A stretch of 31,146 nt of DNA. Origin: Bacillota bacterium (GTDB lineage Bacteria > Bacillota > Clostridia > Peptostreptococcales > Anaerovoracaceae). A program made the position numbers and the translations under genes. The stretch's first letter is position 1. Every line of letters begins with the position of its first letter. The DNA is taken from NCBI GenBank assembly GCA_017534025.1, contig JAFWDF010000020.1, forward strand, positions 1 to 31,146, read 5' to 3'. Shown piece after piece: positions 6,362 through 14,392 of this stretch. The notes beneath the pieces were generated by a model. That model did no database searches. It saw only the letters and a program-made list of their open reading frames with translations, and was not told the origin of the DNA.

Positions 6362-7210
6362 ATGGCCAAAAACACAGTTGCGACATTACTGGACATGAAG
6401 GCGAGAGGAGAGAAAATTTCCCAGGTTACCTGCTATGATTATTCCACAGCTCAGCTGGTGCAGGCTTCCGGAATTGAGACGATTCTGGTAGGGGACAGCC
6501 TGGGGATGACAATGCAGGGATACTCCAATACGCTTCCGGTAACGATGGATGAAATGATCGTGTACGGACGCAGTGTTGTAAGAGGGGCTCCGGATGCGTT
6601 TGTCATCATGGACATGCCGTTCATGAGTTATCAGCTGTCTGCTGAGCAGGGGCTGATGAATGCGGGCCGGCTGATCAAGGAAACCAATGCCAATGCGGTG
6701 AAGCTGGAAGGCGGCGCTGCCGTGACAGAGCAGATCCGCGCCATCGTGGATGCCGGGATTCCGGTCTGTGCGCATATCGGTATGACTCCGCAGTCCGTCA
6801 ATGCGTTCGGCGGATTCAAAGTGCAGGGCAAAGGGGAAGAAAACGCGAGACGCGTACTGGAAGACGCGCTGGCAGTGCAGAAAGCGGGCGCTTTTATGTG
6901 CGTGCTCGAATGTGTGCCTCCGAAACTGGCTGCGCTGATCACCTCCAAAGTCCACATGATTACCATTGGCATCGGCGGCGGTGCAGGCTGTGACGGACAG
7001 GTCCTGGTATATCAGGATATGTTCGGCATGTTCGGTGATTTTGTACCGAAGTTTGCCAAGCGCTTTGCGGATATCGGGCAGGCAATGATCGACGGTTTCA
7101 AAGCGTACGATCAGGAAGTCAAGGCCGGTACATTCCCGGAGGAAAAGCATTCCTTCCCGAAGAGCGACTGCTCGGATGAATTCCTGGCGAAGCTGGCGGA
7201 AGAATATTAA
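6362..7210 (+). CDS. panB: 3-methyl-2-oxobutanoate hydroxymethyltransferase
   Basis: PanB transfers a hydroxymethyl group from methylene-tetrahydrofolate to 2-oxoisovalerate, making ketopantoate, the first step of pantothenate and coenzyme A synthesis. The 282-residue product has the usual length and the expected signatures: QVTCYDYSTAQL near the N-terminus, ILVGDSLGMTMQGY, VIMDMPFMSYQ, NANAVKLEGG, the strongly conserved CAHIGMTPQSVNAFGGFKVQG, and FMCVLECVPPKLA. ATG 6362 gives MAKNTVATLLDMK; AAAGGAG lies ten bases before it, and a GTG at 6356 is too near that site. panC and panD are not adjacent, so regulation must act on this gene alone. It sits behind a long leader that may be regulatory. 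Confidence 0.96.
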   Translation: MAKNTVATLLDMKARGEKISQVTCYDYSTAQLVQASGIETILVGDSLGMTMQGYSNTLPVTMDEMIVYGRSVVRGAPDAFVIMDMPFMSYQLSAEQGLMNAGRLIKETNANAVKLEGGAAVTEQIRAIVDAGIPVCAHIGMTPQSVNAFGGFKVQGKGEENARRVLEDALAVQKAGAFMCVLECVPPKLAALITSKVHMITIGIGGGAGCDGQVLVYQDMFGMFGDFVPKFAKRFADIGQAMIDGFKAYDQEVKAGTFPEEKHSFPKSDCSDEFLAKLAEEY

Positions 7211-7307
7211 TTTGCAGGATCCGCCGGGAGCTGTTTCAGGGAGTCCTGAGGTGAAAACTGGAAATCATACAGGAATCTGACTTATAATAAAATATAATGT
7301 TAATGGG

Positions 7308-7348
7308 CCGGTGTCTGCGCTTCCTGCGTCGGACACCGGTTATTTTAT
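7308..7348 (+). terminator. Terminator between panB and the gcv operon
   Basis: CCGGTGTC (7308-7315) pairs with GACACCGG (7332-7339), followed by TTATTTTATT. It lies about 100 bases after the panB stop. Confidence 0.8.
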
Positions 7349-7358
7349 TCAAAGTCTG

Positions 7359-7387
7359 TTTAATTTCTGACAAGTATGGCATAATAT
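7359..7387 (+). promoter_or_regulatory. Possible gcv operon promoter
   Basis: TTTAAT (7359-7364), 17 bases, TAATAT (7382-7387). Both boxes are imperfect, but the position between the terminator and gcvT is right. Confidence 0.35.
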
Positions 7388-7444
7388 GGTCTGTAATTAT
7401 CGGTCAGGAACCGGACAGAGGGCTGTTCGAAAAAGCTTTGCGTT

Positions 7445-8590
7445 ATGATACAGGAAATCAGGAAAACACCTTTATATGAAACTCATTTGAAATATGGCGC
7501 GCATATGATGGACTTTGCCGGCTACCGGCTGCCGGTCCGCTTCCCGGAGGGTTCGATCCGGGAGCATATGGCGGTGCGGACGGCCTGCGGGTTGTTTGAC
7601 ACCTGCCACATGCCGGAGTTTATCTGCCGGGGACCGGAGGCGCTCCAGTGTATTAATTACCTGTTTACTAATGATTATTCGGACCTGCGGATCGGATCTG
7701 CCCGGTACGGGCTGATGTGCGATGAAAACGGCGGCATTCTGGATGATCTGATCGTTCACCGGTTGGCGGAAGATGTGTATCTGGTGCCGGTCAACGCTGC
7801 CTGCAGAGAGTCGGATTTTCAGTGGATCCTGCAGCATACGGGACGGTCCGGCTCGGATGCGGCTGGCCGCCGGTTTGACGCGGAGTGGACAGATATTTCG
7901 GATGAGGTCGGGACACTGGCGTTGCAGGGTCCCCTTTCCGAACGCGTGCTGGTGAAAGTCACGGATCCCGCAGGCATTCCGCAGGGGCGGTTCCGGTTTT
8001 CCCGGTCGGCAGAGATCGGGGGAATTCCGGCGCTGATCGCGCGGACCGGCTACTCGGGCGAGGACGGATTTGAGATTTATGTTCCGGCCGGCCGGATCGC
8101 GGAGCTGTGGGAACGGCTGCTGGAGGCCGGCCGGGAGGACGGTCTGCAGCTGTGCGGACTGGGTTCCCGGGACACGCTGCGGATCGAAGCCGGGATGCCG
8201 TTGTACGGCAAAGACCTGGACCGGACGGTTTCCCCTGCGGAGGCGGATCTGGATTACGGACTCAATCTGCAGAGCGGTGATTTTATTGGCCGGCAGGCCG
8301 TGATTGACAGGTATCCGCCGGCTGTCCGGCGGGTGGGCCTGAAGGTCACCGGCAGCCGGATCATTCGCGGCGGCCAGGACATTTACATTAATGAAGATAA
8401 AATCGGCAGAATGACATCCGGGACCTATTGCGCTTATGTAGATGCTGCGCTGGGTATGGGCTATATCCGGACGGAATATGCGGTACCGGGACAGAAGGTA
8501 TGCGTGGATGTGCGGGGCAAAGCCGTGGAAGCCGTGGTGACGGAGCTGCCGTTTTATATACCGCCATACAAAAAAGCAGATGCGCGGTAA
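7445..8590 (+). CDS. gcvT: Glycine cleavage system T protein (aminomethyltransferase)
   Basis: GcvT takes the aminomethyl group from lipoylated GcvH, releases ammonia and makes 5,10-methylene-tetrahydrofolate. The 381-residue product begins with the family-typical TPLYETHLKYGAHMMDFAGYRLPV, then REHMAVRTACGLFDTCHM. Later come YGLMCDENGGILDDLIVHR in the folate domain, ARTGYSGEDGFEIYV, GSRDTLRIEAGMPLYG and the C-terminal barrel domain. The ATG at 7445 has no clear ribosome site upstream, which is unusual for the first gene of an operon; no better in-frame start is apparent. It is the first of four co-directional genes (gcvT, gcvH, gcvPA, gcvPB). The L protein (lipoamide dehydrogenase) and a lipoate ligase are not in the window. 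Confidence 0.95.
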   Translation: MIQEIRKTPLYETHLKYGAHMMDFAGYRLPVRFPEGSIREHMAVRTACGLFDTCHMPEFICRGPEALQCINYLFTNDYSDLRIGSARYGLMCDENGGILDDLIVHRLAEDVYLVPVNAACRESDFQWILQHTGRSGSDAAGRRFDAEWTDISDEVGTLALQGPLSERVLVKVTDPAGIPQGRFRFSRSAEIGGIPALIARTGYSGEDGFEIYVPAGRIAELWERLLEAGREDGLQLCGLGSRDTLRIEAGMPLYGKDLDRTVSPAEADLDYGLNLQSGDFIGRQAVIDRYPPAVRRVGLKVTGSRIIRGGQDIYINEDKIGRMTSGTYCAYVDAALGMGYIRTEYAVPGQKVCVDVRGKAVEAVVTELPFYIPPYKKADAR

Positions 8591-8622
8591 GGGTTATTAT
8601 GATTAAGAAATGGGAGAGAACG

Positions 8623-8997
8623 ATGCTGACATTTCCGGAAAAACTGAGATATACAGAAACCCATGAATGGTCCGAGGTAAAAGGTGACACCGGAACCATG
8701 GGCATTACCGACAAAGCGCAGGACCTGATGGGAGATATCGTGTTCGTCGAACTGCCGGAGATCGGTGAAAAACTGACTGCCGGAGAGCCCTTCGGCGACC
8801 TGGAGTCCATCAAGACGGTGGCAGAGATGTACGCGCCGTTTTCCGGGACGGTCATTGCAGTGAATGAAGTGCTGCGGGACCGCCCGACCATTCTGAATGA
8901 AGACCCTTACGGAAACTGGATCCTCCGGGTGCAGGACCCGGAAGAGGGCGAACTGATGAGCGCGGAGGAATATATCCGGTTTATTGATGCACAGTGA
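8623..8997 (+). CDS. gcvH: Glycine cleavage system H protein (lipoyl carrier)
   Basis: GcvH is the small lipoyl carrier that shuttles the aminomethyl intermediate between the P, T and L proteins. The product is 124 residues, typical in length. Key segments are YTETHEWSEV near the N-terminus, GITDKAQDLMGDIVFVELPEIGE, and the lipoylation site DLESIKTVAEMY with the modified Lys64. The tail NEDPYGNWILRVQ is also characteristic. ATG 8623 follows GGGAGA at five bases; ATG 8599 is a possible alternative adding eight residues (MIKKWERT). It starts 32 bases after gcvT, indicating one transcript. Confidence 0.95.
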   Translation: MLTFPEKLRYTETHEWSEVKGDTGTMGITDKAQDLMGDIVFVELPEIGEKLTAGEPFGDLESIKTVAEMYAPFSGTVIAVNEVLRDRPTILNEDPYGNWILRVQDPEEGELMSAEEYIRFIDAQ

Positions 8998-9067
8998 TTT
9001 ACCCGGGGAAGCGGTGCAGAAACCGGCTCTGCGAATACGGCAAGTACATGGATAATGGAGAGTAAAT

Positions 9068-10414
9068 ATGGGAACGTATATTCCTGGAACAAAAGAAGAG
9101 CAGATGGAAATGCTCGAAGCGGTCGGGCTGAAGGATCCGGAGGAACTTTTTTCGGAAATCCCGGAAGAATTGCGGATACAGGGCCTGGCAGAGCTTCCGG
9201 CCGGGCTGTCTGAAATGGAAGTCATCCGGCGCATGGAAGAACTAGCCTCGAAAAACCGGATTTTCCGGACGGTATTCCGGGGAGCCGGCGCCTACCGGCA
9301 TTATATCCCTGCAGTGGTAAAAAAGATTGCCTCACGGGAGGAATTCACGGCGGTATATACGCCGTACCAGCCGGAGATTAACCAGGGTATTCTGCAGGCG
9401 CTGTTCGAGTACCAGACGATGATCTGCGGGCTGACGGGAATGGATGTGTCCAACAATTCCATGTACGACGGCGCGTCGGCATCGGCGGAGGCGCTGTTAA
9501 TGTGCCGGGATAAAAAGAGACAGGCGCTGTTTGTTTCGGAAACCGCGGATCCGAAGGTACTGGCGGTGATCCGGCAGTACTGCGGCGGGCGCAATGTCCC
9601 GGTGCGGCTGATTCCGGCAAAGGACGGCGTGACCGATCTGGAGGCTCTGGAAAAGATCCTGCGGGAAGCGGCAGAAAAAGGGGATGCGCCGGCCGGTGTA
9701 TATTTCCAGTCTCCGAATTATGAGGGCCTGATCGAGCCGGCTGCGGCATGCTGCCAGGTGATTCATGAGGCAGGTGCTCTGGCCGTCATGAATGTGAATC
9801 CGATATCGCTGGGCATTTTGCAGCCGCCGGGAGAACTGGGAGCAGATATCGCCGTGGGAGAAGGGCAGCCGCTGGGCAATGAACTCGCTTACGGCGGGCC
9901 GTATTTCGGTTTTCTGGCTGCGCGGAGGGAACTGATGCGCCGCATGCCGGGCAAAATCGTCGGACAGACGGAGGACGCGCAGGGCAGACGGGCTTTTGCG
10001 CTGACACTCCAGGCCAGGGAACAGCATGTCCGCCGGGAACGGGCGGGCTCTAATATCTGTACCAACCAGGCGCATTGCGCGGTGCGGGCCGGTATTTATC
10101 TGTCGGCCATGGGACCGGGCGGACTCCGGGAAACCGCATCCCAGTGCATGGCGAAAGCGCATTACTTCTGCGGGTTGCTGGAGGAGGCCGGACTGCGGCG
10201 GAAGCATTCCGGAGAATTCTTCCATGAATTTGTGACTGTCTGTGATGAAGAACTGGCAATGGCGATTCTGCGGACGCTCGAAGACAACGGGATTTTGGGA
10301 GGGCTCCCGCTGGGACGCGGTGAAATCCTCTGGTGCGTCACGGAAATGAATACCCGGGAAGAAATGGAGCAGGCAGCGGTACTGATCAGAAAGGCGGCAG
10401 AGACATGGAACTGA
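9068..10414 (+). CDS. gcvPA: Glycine dehydrogenase (decarboxylating) subunit 1
   Basis: This is the N-terminal half of the split P protein, which with GcvPB decarboxylates glycine using pyridoxal phosphate. It is 448 residues, as usual for GcvPA. It begins MGTYIPGTKEEQMEMLEAVG and contains FRGAGAYRHYIPAVVKKI, YTPYQPEINQGILQALFEYQTMICGLTGMDVSNNSMYDGASA, GEGQPLGNELAYGGPYFGF and LTLQAREQHVRRERAGSNICTNQ split into its typical blocks. There is no PLP lysine in this half, as expected. GGAGAG precedes the ATG. Its last ten bases overlap gcvPB, which suggests translational coupling and equal subunit amounts. The split form is normal for Bacillota and archaea; proteobacteria have one long chain. Confidence 0.96.
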   Translation: MGTYIPGTKEEQMEMLEAVGLKDPEELFSEIPEELRIQGLAELPAGLSEMEVIRRMEELASKNRIFRTVFRGAGAYRHYIPAVVKKIASREEFTAVYTPYQPEINQGILQALFEYQTMICGLTGMDVSNNSMYDGASASAEALLMCRDKKRQALFVSETADPKVLAVIRQYCGGRNVPVRLIPAKDGVTDLEALEKILREAAEKGDAPAGVYFQSPNYEGLIEPAAACCQVIHEAGALAVMNVNPISLGILQPPGELGADIAVGEGQPLGNELAYGGPYFGFLAARRELMRRMPGKIVGQTEDAQGRRAFALTLQAREQHVRRERAGSNICTNQAHCAVRAGIYLSAMGPGGLRETASQCMAKAHYFCGLLEEAGLRRKHSGEFFHEFVTVCDEELAMAILRTLEDNGILGGLPLGRGEILWCVTEMNTREEMEQAAVLIRKAAETWN

Positions 10415-11775
10415 TTTTTGAAAAGAGCCGTCCGGGACGCGGTCTGAGTCTGCTGCCGGCCTGTGATGTGCCAGCGTATGCTGTGCCGGAAGAAATGGTC
10501 AGAAGCGCGGATTCCGGTCTGCCGGAAGTGGCGGAAGTGGATCTGGTGAGACATTATCAGGAACTGGCGGAAAGAAGCTTCAGCCCGGCGAAAGGACTGT
10601 GCCCGATGGGTTCCTGCACGATGAAATACAACCCGCAGGTGGATGAACTGGCTGCGGAGCTGCCGGGGTTCACACAGATTCATCCGCTGCAGCCGAAAAA
10701 TACGACAGAGGGATGCCGGGAGGCGACGGATCTGCTGAAGCATTACCTGTGCGCCTATACCGGAATGGATGGCATATCCCTGCAGCCGGCTGCGGGTTCC
10801 CACGGAGAGTTCGCCGGTATGCTGATTATGAAAGCGTATCATGCTGGACGGGGCGAGGCGCACCGGGACAAAATCCTGGTGCCGGATTCCGCGCATGGAA
10901 CCAACCCCGCCAGTGCCGCCATGGCCGGATTCAGAATCGTTAATATACCTTCCACGGAAGAAGGTCTGGTCGATCTGGACGCCCTTCGGGCGGCGGCCGG
11001 CGAAGATACGGCAGGGCTGATGCTGACGAATCCGAACACACTTGGCCTGTTTGAAAGAGATATCCTGGAGATTACCGGGATTGTGCATGAAGCAGGAGGA
11101 CTCTGTTATTACGACGGGGCCAATCTGAATGCGATTCTGGGCGTGGCCCGTCCGGGCGATATGGGGTTCGATATCGTGCATCTTAATCTGCACAAGACAT
11201 TTGCTGCGCCGCATGGCGGCGGCGGGCCGGGCAGCGGTCCGGTAGGGTACAAGGCATTTCTGGAAAAGTATGTGCCGCAGCACCTGACAGCATTTTACGG
11301 AAATTTTCTGGTGGAAATGAAAGCGCTGGCTTACGCGCTGACCATCGGCAGGGACGGTGCGTATCCGGTGGCGGCCAGCGCCGTGCTGAACGCCCGGTAT
11401 CTGATGCAGCAGTTATCGGATGTCTACCGGATGGCAGGAGAACCCTGCATGCATGAATTTGTCATCTCTGCGGCGGATCTGAAGGCAAAATACGGTGTCA
11501 CGGCGAAGGATATCGTGAAGGCACTGTTTGACCACCGCATGCACGCGCCGAATATGTATTTTCCGCTGATTGTAGAAGAAGCTCTGATGGTGGAACCGTC
11601 GGAGACCGAAAGCCGGGAGACACTGGACCGGGCGGCGCGGATATTCAGGGAAATCTATCACCTGGCGCAGACGGATCCGGACTATTTGAAGGCGGCGCCG
11701 CATACCACGCCGGTGGGCAGGCCGGATGAAGTGCAGGCAGCGGTGAAGCCGGTGCTGAAGTATGAAATAATCTGA
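10405..11775 (+). CDS. gcvPB: Glycine dehydrogenase (decarboxylating) subunit 2
   Basis: This is the catalytic half of the split glycine decarboxylase, 456 residues. The PLP-binding lysine is Lys264 in the motif DIVHLNLHKTFAAPHGGGG. Other family blocks are GLCPMGSCTMKYNP near residue 65, FAGMLIMKAYH, DSAHGTNPASAAMAGF, MLTNPNTLGLFE, YYDGANLNAI and the C-terminal HAPNMYFPLIVEEALMVEPSETE. The start ATG 10405 lies inside the end of gcvPA (ten-base overlap), so the two are probably coupled. No clear terminator follows; the next gene (gap) has its own likely promoter at 11845. Confidence 0.96.
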   Translation: MELIFEKSRPGRGLSLLPACDVPAYAVPEEMVRSADSGLPEVAEVDLVRHYQELAERSFSPAKGLCPMGSCTMKYNPQVDELAAELPGFTQIHPLQPKNTTEGCREATDLLKHYLCAYTGMDGISLQPAAGSHGEFAGMLIMKAYHAGRGEAHRDKILVPDSAHGTNPASAAMAGFRIVNIPSTEEGLVDLDALRAAAGEDTAGLMLTNPNTLGLFERDILEITGIVHEAGGLCYYDGANLNAILGVARPGDMGFDIVHLNLHKTFAAPHGGGGPGSGPVGYKAFLEKYVPQHLTAFYGNFLVEMKALAYALTIGRDGAYPVAASAVLNARYLMQQLSDVYRMAGEPCMHEFVISAADLKAKYGVTAKDIVKALFDHRMHAPNMYFPLIVEEALMVEPSETESRETLDRAARIFREIYHLAQTDPDYLKAAPHTTPVGRPDEVQAAVKPVLKYEII

Positions 11776-11844
11776 TCCACGAAGAGATGCTGGGCCGGCA
11801 GAAGTTGTTCCGGGACATAAAAAATACAATAATTTCGTACTGCG

Positions 11845-11873
11845 TGGACGAAACAGTTGAGATATGTTAAAAT
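11845..11873 (+). promoter_or_regulatory. Probable gap promoter
   Basis: TGGACG (11845-11850), 17 bases, TAAAAT (11868-11873). It lies about 100 bases before the gap start. The rest of 11776-11974 shows no gene. Confidence 0.5.
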
Positions 11874-11974
11874 GCCCATATATGAATAATATCTTTTCGC
11901 TTTTTGAGCCCGGGCAGATGGCGGACGGCAGGTCCGGATGATTTCCGGGAACATACAAAGGAGAACAGAAGAAA

Positions 11975-13000
11975 ATGGCTATTAGAATCGGTATCAACGG
12001 ATTTGGACGGATCAGCACGATCATCCTCGGTATTGCTGCGGAAGAACCTGAAAAATTTGAAATCGCGGCGATCAATTATCGTAATGTAGACCTCGATTAC
12101 ATGGTTTACATGGTTAAGTATGATACAGTGTTCGGACGGTTTAACGGTACCGTTGATAAGTTTGATGACGGCGACGTAAGAGGCCTGGTGATCAATGGCA
12201 AGAAGGTTCCTGTTCTGGAAGGTATCGAGCCGGTTCCTTGGGGCAAATTCGGCGCGGATTATATCGTTGAAGGCACCGGTACGCTGACAACAACGGAAAA
12301 GGCCAAAGTACATCTGGACGGCGGCGCAAAGAAAGTTATTATCACTGCTCCTGCCAAGGACGACATCACACCGATGTTCGTAATGGGCGTTAACAATGAA
12401 AAATATACTTCCGATATGAATATCGTGTCCAACGCTTCCTGCACGACAAACTGCCTGGCTCCGGCGGTAAAGGTACTGCAGGACAACTTCGGCGTTGTAG
12501 AAGGCCTGATGTCCACAATCCATGCGGTAACCGCCAAGCAGAAGCCGGTTGACATGCGTTCCATGAGCGACTGGAGAAGAGGCCGTTCCGTATTCGGCAA
12601 CATTATCCCTACATCCACAGGTGCTGCCAAGGCAGTGGGCAAGGTTATTCCGGAAGTAGCCGGCAAACTGACCGGTATCGCATTCCGTGTTCCAACGGTT
12701 GACGTTTCCCTGGTTGACCTGACTGTAAAACTCGCAAAGCCGACTACTTATGATGAGATCTGCGCAAAGATGAAGGAAGCTTCTGAAGGCAGCCTGAAGG
12801 GCATCCTCGCTTACACAGAAGACGCGGTAGTTTCCACTGACTTCATCGGCGAACCTTGCACTTCCGTATTCGATGCGACTGCAGGCCTGATGATCGGCGA
12901 CAGCTTCGCGAAGATCGTTACCTGGTACGACAACGAATTCGGTTATTCCAAGAAGATCCTTGAACTGATCGAATACATGTACAGCGTAGACAATAAATAA
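11975..13000 (+). CDS. gap: Type I glyceraldehyde-3-phosphate dehydrogenase with unusual cofactor-site residues
   Basis: This glycolytic enzyme, 341 residues, oxidises glyceraldehyde 3-phosphate to 1,3-bisphosphoglycerate. The catalytic pair is present: Cys156 in SNASCTTNC and His183 in TIHAVTAKQKP. NIIPTSTGAAKAVGKVIPE and WYDNEFGYS are also standard. Two places differ from the Escherichia coli GapA sequence as I recall it. The segment after the second strand reads AINYRNVD (Tyr35) where NAD-dependent enzymes have AIND, with one extra residue. Lys188 stands where an acidic or Thr residue usually lines the phosphate site. The loop GFGRIST replaces GFGRIGR. Codon choice is more biased (many GTT, GCT, AAG) than in the neighbours, which fits high expression. 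PGK and TPI genes are not adjacent. The family is certain; cofactor preference is open. Confidence 0.93.
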   Translation: MAIRIGINGFGRISTIILGIAAEEPEKFEIAAINYRNVDLDYMVYMVKYDTVFGRFNGTVDKFDDGDVRGLVINGKKVPVLEGIEPVPWGKFGADYIVEGTGTLTTTEKAKVHLDGGAKKVIITAPAKDDITPMFVMGVNNEKYTSDMNIVSNASCTTNCLAPAVKVLQDNFGVVEGLMSTIHAVTAKQKPVDMRSMSDWRRGRSVFGNIIPTSTGAAKAVGKVIPEVAGKLTGIAFRVPTVDVSLVDLTVKLAKPTTYDEICAKMKEASEGSLKGILAYTEDAVVSTDFIGEPCTSVFDATAGLMIGDSFAKIVTWYDNEFGYSKKILELIEYMYSVDNK

Positions 13001-13035
13001 GAATTGTCCGGCAGGATCACATTAAGTTCATGCAG

Positions 13036-13061
13036 GGGCCGCCTTTCGGGGCGGCCCTTTT
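13036..13061 (+). terminator. Intrinsic terminator after gap
   Basis: GGGCCGCC (13036-13043) pairs with GGCGGCCC (13050-13057) around TTTCGG, followed by TTTT. Confidence 0.9.
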
Positions 13062-13110
13062 ACTGTGCGCAGAATTCCGTACAGATTCAGGACGAATACC
13101 TTGCCGGCGG

Positions 13111-13139
13111 TTGCATTAGCCCGGGATTAGAGGTATAAT
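13111..13139 (+). promoter_or_regulatory. leuB promoter
   Basis: TTGCAT (13111-13116), 17 bases, consensus TATAAT (13134-13139). A short CCTGC-TTTTG-GCAGG hairpin followed by TCTTT lies in the leader and might weakly attenuate. Confidence 0.75.
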
Positions 13140-13203
13140 AATTCGGATAATCTCCTGCTTTTGGCAGGTCTTTGATAAAAATTATAATCATGGAGGTAAA
13201 AAC

Positions 13204-14271
13204 ATGAATTACAAGATTGCAGTTCTGAAGGGCGACGGAATCGGCCCGGAAATCGTAGATGAGGCGATCAAGGTCCTCAATGCAGTCGGAGAAAAATTCG
13301 GTCATGAATTTGAATATACGGAAGCACTGATCGGCGGCGCTGCCATTGATGCGGTTGGTGAAGGATTGCCGCAGGAGACTCTCGATATCTGCCACGCCAG
13401 TGATGCAGTACTGCTGGGCGCGGTTGGCGGTCCGAAGTGGGACGATCTGCCGGGCGACAAGAGACCGGAAAAGGCTCTCCTGGGCATTCGCCAGGATCTG
13501 GGCCTGTTTGCGAACCTTCGTCCTGCCATCATGTTCGATCAGCTGAAGGATGCCTGCCCGCTGAAGCCGGAAAAGGTAGAAGGCGGACTGGATATCATGA
13601 TGGTCCGGGAACTGACCGGCGGTATCTATTTCGGTGAAAGAGGCTATATCGATGAAAATACAGCCTATGACACCGAAAAATATTCGGTATACGAAATTGA
13701 AAGAATCGCACGGGTTGCATTTGACCTGGCGATGAAGAGAGATAAAAAAGTCACTTCGGTGGACAAGGCTAATGTGCTGGAGACTTCCAGACTCTGGAGA
13801 AAGACCGTGGAAAGAATTCACGCGGAAGAATATCCGGAAGTGGAGCTGGATCATTATTATGTTGATAATGCGGCTATGCAGCTCATGAAGTCGCCGAAGC
13901 AGTTCGACGTTGTTCTGACCGGCAATATGTTCGGCGATATCCTCTCCGACGAAGCCAGCCAGATCGCGGGTTCCCTGGGAATGCTGCCATCGGCGAGCCT
14001 CGCTACCGGCAATTTCGGTATGTATGAGCCATCCCACGGATCTGCGCCGAAATATACCGGCCTCAATGTTTCCAATCCGATTGCCACCATCATGTCCGCA
14101 CAGATGATGCTGAAGTATTCCTTCGGCCTCAATGAAGAAGCGGATGCAGTGGAAAATGCAATCAAAAAGGCACTCGACCAGTACAGAACCAGAGACATCA
14201 TGGCGGAAGGCATGACTCTTTGTTCTACAAGCGAGATGGGAGACCGTATTGCGGAGCTGATTCTTGCATAA
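13204..14271 (+). CDS. leuB: 3-isopropylmalate dehydrogenase
   Basis: LeuB oxidatively decarboxylates 3-isopropylmalate in leucine synthesis, NAD-dependent, in the cytoplasm. The product is 355 residues. It begins with the signature KIAVLKGDGIGPEIVDEA; then come LLGAVGGPKWDDLP, FANLRPA, MMVRELTGGIYFGERG (the LeuB-type substrate loop), YYVDNAAMQL, the metal and cofactor motif NMFGDILSDEASQIAGSLGMLPSA, and EPSHGSAPKYTG. These favour LeuB over isocitrate or tartrate dehydrogenases. The start has GGAGG seven bases upstream. It stands alone: leuA, leuC and leuD are absent from the neighbourhood, so the leucine pathway is scattered in this genome. Confidence 0.95.
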   Translation: MNYKIAVLKGDGIGPEIVDEAIKVLNAVGEKFGHEFEYTEALIGGAAIDAVGEGLPQETLDICHASDAVLLGAVGGPKWDDLPGDKRPEKALLGIRQDLGLFANLRPAIMFDQLKDACPLKPEKVEGGLDIMMVRELTGGIYFGERGYIDENTAYDTEKYSVYEIERIARVAFDLAMKRDKKVTSVDKANVLETSRLWRKTVERIHAEEYPEVELDHYYVDNAAMQLMKSPKQFDVVLTGNMFGDILSDEASQIAGSLGMLPSASLATGNFGMYEPSHGSAPKYTGLNVSNPIATIMSAQMMLKYSFGLNEEADAVENAIKKALDQYRTRDIMAEGMTLCSTSEMGDRIAELILA

Positions 14272-14392
14272 ACAGCATGATTTACAATAATTTTCGCAAT
14301 TAATTAATGAAATGTTCTGCTTTTGGTGGTATACTGAAATATACGAAAAGGAACACAACTGACATTATTCAAAATAGAAGCGGATGTGATAC

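Noticed and set aside
7396..7425. Sequence resembling the 3' end of a glycine riboswitch aptamer (TCAGGAACCGGACAGAGG) before gcvT
   Set aside because: The upstream half of the aptamer is missing: the preceding bases are AT-rich and promoter-like, and no tandem aptamer can be drawn. A search with the glycine riboswitch model (RF00504) would decide.
13087..14358. 423-codon minus-strand ORF opposite leuB
   Set aside because: leuB is certain on the plus strand. The antisense frame is rich in His, Phe and Ile typical of reversed coding sequence and has no family signature.
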